From positions 1 to 64,000 of the forward strand of contig JAVHLM010000012.1 in NCBI GenBank assembly GCA_031082125.1: a stretch of 64,000 bases of DNA. Reading direction: 5' to 3'. How positions within the stretch are numbered: position 1 is the stretch's first letter; each line of letters opens with the position of its first letter. The notes beneath the pieces are model-generated. The model saw only the letters and a list, made by a program, of their open reading frames with translations. It did not search any database and was not told the origin of the DNA. Shown one piece after another: positions 60,334 through 64,000 of the stretch. A program made the position numbers and the translations under genes. This DNA comes from Candidatus Eremiobacterota bacterium (GTDB lineage Bacteria; Vulcanimicrobiota; CADAWZ01; Ess09-12).

Positions 60334-62547
60334 GTGGCAAGAGAGCCTGAACGGTTCATCACCATGGAGACCACTGGTGAGAGCTTCCGTTTTGATTGCG
60401 AGAACGGGACCTTTGACCTCTTTGACACCAGCACCGGCTGGACAATAATCAGCCAGGCCACGGCATCGGTGAACAGCCTCTTTATGAAAGGAAGGCCTGT
60501 CACGGCGTCAAAAATCAGGGGTGGTTACCTTTTTTCCGCCCAATTCCCTGAAGAAAAGGTGCTCATGGAGCTTTCCGTGCAGCTCCACCAGCAGAAAAAG
60601 GTTTTCGTCCTGGAGGTTCACCTCACCAACATGGGAAATGATGCCATTCCTGTCGAAAGCCTCTCCCCCCTCACCATAAGGCACGATCTCGACGGCGAGC
60701 TCCTCATGGGAAATGCCGCATTCTACCAGCAGGGCTACCAGTCATGGGATGGAACGCAGGTAATCAGCCTCCCTGCAAAGGAACCGCACATTGAGGGCCA
60801 CTGGATGGCGGTGCTGGAAAGCCGGTCCGCCCCGAGCTTCGGACTTATGGCGGGATTCACCTCGTTCCGAAGCGCGCTCTCGAAGATAAGGGTCACCTAC
60901 CGGCGCTCCTTTGAAGCTTTTGAAGCCCTCACCCTCTGGGAAGGCATTCCCCTGGCACCGGGGAAGAAGATGACGGGAGAAAAATTCATACTCTCCATTG
61001 CCCCCTCGGGGCTTGAGGCCCTGGCGCTCTGGGCAGAATGCGCCGCCCTCGAGATGAAGTGCCGTCCCCGGGAGATCACCCCTGCGGGATGGTGCTCATG
61101 GTATGAGGCTTATGAGCATATCGACGAGGCACTGATCCTGGAAAATATTGAAAAGGCCGGGGAAATGGAGGGCCTCACCTACTTCCAGATAGATGACGGC
61201 TACCAGAAAAGCGAGGGAGACTGGCTTGAAGCCGGAGAAAAGTTTCCCAGTGGCATGCCCTTCCTGATGGAAAGAATACGGGAGAAGGGCCTCTCTCCCG
61301 GTATCTGGGTGGCGCCCTTCATGGTAGGGAGCAATTCCACCCTCTTTAAAAAGCACTCTGCATGGCTGATCAAAGATGACAAGGACAACCCTCTCCCCCT
61401 TATTGAATGGAGAACAGGCACCATGTACGGTCTTGATATCACGCACCCGGGAGCCCAGCAGTGGCTTGACCGCCTATTCAGGGTGATGAGCGGAGAGTGG
61501 GGCGTCGAGTTCTTCAAGGTGGACTTCCTGTATATTGCAGCCATGGCAGGAAAAAGGCACAGAAAAAACTGGACGGGCATCCAATGCCTGAGAAAAGGCC
61601 TGGAGCTGATAAGGGATGCCGTGGGAGAGAGGTTTATCACAGGCTGCGGCGCCCCCCTGGGGCCCTCGATGGGCCTGGTTGATGCCATGCGCATCAGCAG
61701 CGATGTGGGAGCCTCATGGTACGGAGAGTTTTCCCTTTCGAGGGCCCTCAAAAACACCTTTTCCCGCTCTCTGTTCCACAGGCACCTGTGGATTAACGAT
61801 CCTGACTGCCTGATAGTCCGCAACACCGAAACAGGCCTCACTGAAGAGGAGGTGAAAACACAGGTAAGCATTGTGGCACTCTCGGGCGGTATAGTATCTC
61901 TCAGCGACAGTCTCAAAGCCCTCTCACCGGACCGAAGGCTGCTCCTCTCAAAGGTGCTCCCCCCCTTCGGCGTGAGCGCCAGGCCGACTCGCCTCTTTTC
62001 CCAGAGACCCCTCGGGGTTTTTGACCTGCGCATCGAGCGTCCCTTCGGAGCCTGGCACGTCGTGGCCCTTGTCAACCACGATGATGCTCCCAGGGACCTC
62101 ACCTTTGATCTTGCCTTTACGGGGATGCGCCAGAAAGAGTACCTGGTCTATGACATCTGGAATGACCTGTTCCTGGGAGTGCTCAGGGGAAAGGTGAGCT
62201 TCCGCTCAGTGCCTCCCCATGGCACAAAGCTCATCGTGGTAAAAACGGCTCTTGCTCACCCCCAGCTTGTGGCCACGGACCTCCACCTCACCTCCGGCGG
62301 CTGTGAAGTCTCGCACTACCATTACAGCCCACGGACAAGGGAGCTCACGGTGGAGATCAAAGCCCCGGGACGCAGGGAATGCTCACTGATCTTCCACCTT
62401 CCATCCCGGTTCCGCCTGAAGGAGATCACAGGCACGGCGGAGACCCTTGACCGCGAGGACGGCCTCATCGAGGTCAAGTGCGCTTTCACGAGAGAGTTCT
62501 CCACCACGCTTTCCTTTGAGCGGGAGGAGTCCCGGGCTTCCAGGTGA
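60334..62547 (+). CDS. Alpha-galactosidase (GH36)
   Basis: A 737-residue glycoside hydrolase of family GH36. An N-terminal beta-supersandwich (about 1-250) precedes the catalytic barrel: PAGWCSWYEAYEHI, YFQIDDGYQ, WVAPFMVGSNS, nucleophile Asp397 in FFKVDFLY and acid/base Asp457 in MRISSDVGASW. A C-terminal beta domain ends the chain. There is no signal peptide, so it acts in the cytoplasm on imported alpha-galactosides. GTG 60334 immediately follows the methyltransferase stop; ATG 60364 is an alternative. Confidence 0.9.
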   Translation: MAREPERFITMETTGESFRFDCENGTFDLFDTSTGWTIISQATASVNSLFMKGRPVTASKIRGGYLFSAQFPEEKVLMELSVQLHQQKKVFVLEVHLTNMGNDAIPVESLSPLTIRHDLDGELLMGNAAFYQQGYQSWDGTQVISLPAKEPHIEGHWMAVLESRSAPSFGLMAGFTSFRSALSKIRVTYRRSFEAFEALTLWEGIPLAPGKKMTGEKFILSIAPSGLEALALWAECAALEMKCRPREITPAGWCSWYEAYEHIDEALILENIEKAGEMEGLTYFQIDDGYQKSEGDWLEAGEKFPSGMPFLMERIREKGLSPGIWVAPFMVGSNSTLFKKHSAWLIKDDKDNPLPLIEWRTGTMYGLDITHPGAQQWLDRLFRVMSGEWGVEFFKVDFLYIAAMAGKRHRKNWTGIQCLRKGLELIRDAVGERFITGCGAPLGPSMGLVDAMRISSDVGASWYGEFSLSRALKNTFSRSLFHRHLWINDPDCLIVRNTETGLTEEEVKTQVSIVALSGGIVSLSDSLKALSPDRRLLLSKVLPPFGVSARPTRLFSQRPLGVFDLRIERPFGAWHVVALVNHDDAPRDLTFDLAFTGMRQKEYLVYDIWNDLFLGVLRGKVSFRSVPPHGTKLIVVKTALAHPQLVATDLHLTSGGCEVSHYHYSPRTRELTVEIKAPGRRECSLIFHLPSRFRLKEITGTAETLDREDGLIEVKCAFTREFSTTLSFEREESRASR

Positions 62548-62568
62548 AAGCCCGGGAGCACCTTTTTC
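62531..62568 (+). terminator. Intrinsic terminator after GH36 gene
   Basis: A perfect nine-base stem CCCGGGCTT / AAGCCCGGG with an eight-base loop, followed within seven bases by TTTTT. It overlaps the last codons of the alpha-galactosidase gene and lies between convergent genes. Confidence 0.7.
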
Positions 62569-62596
62569 TACGATAGCGCCTTCATCTTTCCCGATC

Positions 62597-62866
62597 TCAG
62601 TGGCTCACGGGGACAAGGTCGGCTGTGTAACGGGCCGTAATCATGTCAAGCACCCGCCTGCGAAGCTCCGTGTCGGTGAAGAAATAGATATCCTCCCATG
62701 ACTCCCCCTTCTTGCGGGCAGGCATTGATATCCACAGATTCCCGTCGTTTCCCAGCAGGCGGATTCCCCTGAGGACCACCCCTTGATAATTGAGTGACGC
62801 TATTGCCTTGAGGTTTCCGAAGCCGGTGATTGGCTTCACGAAAAGATTGGTGATCTCGTTTTCCAT
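62597..62866 (-). CDS. spoVG: SpoVG family RNA/DNA-binding protein
   Basis: An 89-residue protein matching SpoVG: VKPITGFGNLKAIASLNYQG is the N-terminal strand pair, and RLLGNDGNLWISMPARKKG corresponds to the conserved GLFIAMPSKR block. The C-terminal helix SETR-like region reads FFTDTELRRRVLDMI. SpoVG binds nucleic acids and regulates gene expression in Firmicutes and spirochaetes. AAAGGAG precedes the ATG; a TATACT box lies about 65 bases upstream. Confidence 0.8.
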   Translation of the reverse strand: MENEITNLFVKPITGFGNLKAIASLNYQGVVLRGIRLLGNDGNLWISMPARKKGESWEDIYFFTDTELRRRVLDMITARYTADLVPVSH

Positions 62867-63070
62867 CAGCTTTCTCCTTTCATCTTGGTGACTGACGCGC
62901 AGCTTTCCCGGGATTCAGCGCCAAATCTTTCTTCCACCTAGAGTATACCCCAGAGAGATTGCCAGAATGTGTCACCGTTATTGCCATATCTCGTTTTTTG
63001 TTAATTTTCCGTGACGGCCTGAAAAACAGCCTGTAAGTCAAATGTTTACATTAATTTAAAGTCCTCTCCA

Positions 63071-63099
63071 TTGAACAGAGGGCAAAAGAGCGCTACACT
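63071..63099 (+). promoter_or_regulatory. Promoter of transporter gene
   Basis: TTGAAC (63071-63076), a 17-base spacer and TACACT (63094-63099), followed by a leader of about 28 bases with AGGGGGG before the GTG at 63134. Confidence 0.6.
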
Positions 63100-63133
63100 T
63101 CCCTTGTGGGAATAGAAGACAGGGGGGTCCGCG

Positions 63134-64000
63134 GTGAAAGACTTTCTCTGCAGGGCGCTGAAAATAGAGAGAACGGAGCTCAGGAAAACCATCCTGGTCT
63201 TTTTTCTGTATTTTTTTGTGATCTTCGCCTATTACCTCATCAAGCCCTCGAAGGACTCGCTCTTCATCCAGTACATGGGCGCCGAGTCAATGCCTCTGGC
63301 CTTCATCATCATTCCCCTCGTGACGCTCGTCTTTCTCTTCCTCTATGACTACCTGGTAAGGAAGCTCAGGAGGAGAAACTTTGCCGCCATACTGCTGATC
63401 TTCTTCATCACCAACCTTATCACCATATGGCTCATGTTCAGGGCGGGCCTCAAGAGCCAGGCTGCCTACACTCTCTATGTCTGGTCCGATATTTTTTCCG
63501 TGGCCACCGTCACCCTCTTCTGGTCCATCACCAACGACATATACACCTCCGACGGCGCAAGGCGCGTGTACGGGTTCCTGGGGATAGGCTCCCAGCTGGG
63601 CGGGTCCCTGGGGAGCCTAATCACCCGGAAGGCGGCATCATTCACCGAAACTGAAAACCTCCTCCCTGTCTCAGCCCTCTTTATCGTGGTGATAATCCTC
63701 TTTATCTTCCATATCGACGGCCTTGTCGAGGAGACAGAGGCTTCCCGTCACAGGGAGCTCAAGGATTCTCTCGATCTCTCCTCAAAGAAGACCTTCTCGG
63801 AGCTCTACAGCAACTTCCTCCTTGTGCTGCGCTCTCCTTATCTTCTTTATTTTGCCCTCCTGCTCTGCATGATGCTCATGTGCTCAAACCTGGTGAACTA
63901 CCAGATCGGGAGAGTCATGGAAAACGCCATTATCGGCAAGGAGAGCAAGACGGCCTACATGGCCTCGATCTATTTCTGGGCTAACACGTTCTCGCTGGTC
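63134..64000 (+). CDS. NTP/NDP exchange-like membrane transporter (5' part)
   Basis: The first 289 codons of a multi-pass membrane protein cut by the window end. GTG start after AGGGGGG. The early segment FAYYLIKPSKDSLFI and the later GSQLGGSLGSLI resemble the Tlc/NTT-type nucleotide transporter or related MFS family. At least seven membrane helices are visible (about 19-38, 53-72, 82-100, 110-130, 140-160, 178-196, 235-255). The substrate cannot be fixed; related bacterial proteins outside intracellular parasites are poorly characterised. Confidence 0.65.
   Translation, partial: MKDFLCRALKIERTELRKTILVFFLYFFVIFAYYLIKPSKDSLFIQYMGAESMPLAFIIIPLVTLVFLFLYDYLVRKLRRRNFAAILLIFFITNLITIWLMFRAGLKSQAAYTLYVWSDIFSVATVTLFWSITNDIYTSDGARRVYGFLGIGSQLGGSLGSLITRKAASFTETENLLPVSALFIVVIILFIFHIDGLVEETEASRHRELKDSLDLSSKKTFSELYSNFLLVLRSPYLLYFALLLCMMLMCSNLVNYQIGRVMENAIIGKESKTAYMASIYFWANTFSLV

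Noticed and set aside
1-64000. tRNA genes, CRISPR arrays, prophage or transposase genes
   Set aside because: No T-loop plus acceptor pairs, regularly spaced repeats, or transposase/integrase motifs were found on reading the window.

Overview
This is a stretch of bacterial chromosome with about fifty genes on both strands. Genes are tightly packed with strong AGGAGG-type ribosome binding sites and mostly G/C third codon positions. No rRNA, tRNA, CRISPR array, intact transposase or prophage was seen. Several clear sigma70-type promoters (17-base spacers, often a TGn-extended -10) can be read. The mix of large hybrid histidine kinases, Ser/Thr kinases with zinc-ribbon or C-terminal sensory domains, SPASM and B12 radical SAM enzymes, a tungsten-type aldehyde oxidoreductase, GlgA and SpoVG suggests an uncultured environmental lineage with anaerobic or microaerobic traits. 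The phylum cannot be fixed from this window; an Eremiobacterota/Xenobia-like or other deep-branching group is only a guess.

Layout. 0.3-13 kb: a lipoprotein S10 carboxypeptidase followed by an 83-base tandem duplication, a J-domain/HIRAN gene pair, a V4R-PAS-PAS hybrid kinase, a deoxyinosine-glycosylase-like protein, M14-like and M20 hydrolases, and a GAF-adenylate cyclase. 13-17 kb: a large internally duplicated HNH protein and a scrambled type IV pilus remnant, in which a prepilin 5' end is fused in frame to half of a PilC gene and lies tail-to-tail with another truncated prepilin. 17-24 kb: PilZ, MscS, an adenylate kinase with a signal peptide, two small coiled-coil lipoproteins, a DUF3592-like membrane protein, an arrestin-like protein and an ATPase. 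24-31 kb: a second hybrid kinase, then a tightly coupled operon of a B12-binding protein, a histidine kinase and a Ser/Thr kinase. 31-37 kb: a CocE-hydrolase remnant, exported rubrerythrin, ferric-reductase-like flavoprotein, HAD phosphatase, C39-like protease and another Ser/Thr kinase.

37.4-44.4 kb is the most notable region. One promoter heads six co-directional, largely overlapping genes: a small anchored protein, a B12-type radical SAM enzyme, an ATP-grasp ligase, a SPASM radical SAM enzyme, an unannotated 57-residue peptide ending in a Cys-Lys-Cys motif, and a tungsten-type aldehyde:ferredoxin oxidoreductase with an unusual C-terminal anchor-like tail. This reads as a RiPP-like peptide modification system tied to an oxidoreductase.

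44-64 kb: an SPFH/NAD-kinase-like pair under a consensus promoter, a pseudopilin, an SGNH hydrolase, glycogen synthase, a PH-like membrane protein, a proline-rich repeat protein, an esterase, two Ntn-hydrolase-like secreted proteins, an S51-like protein, a broken flavodoxin abutting an HpnR-like radical SAM gene, a MEMO-family protein, a methyltransferase/GH36 alpha-galactosidase pair behind a lac-operator-like palindrome, SpoVG, and the 5' part of a nucleotide-transporter-like gene cut by the window edge.

Recurring themes are signal transduction (three histidine kinases, two Ser/Thr kinases, a cyclase, PilZ), B12 chemistry or sensing, and gene decay (pilus, flavodoxin and CocE remnants).
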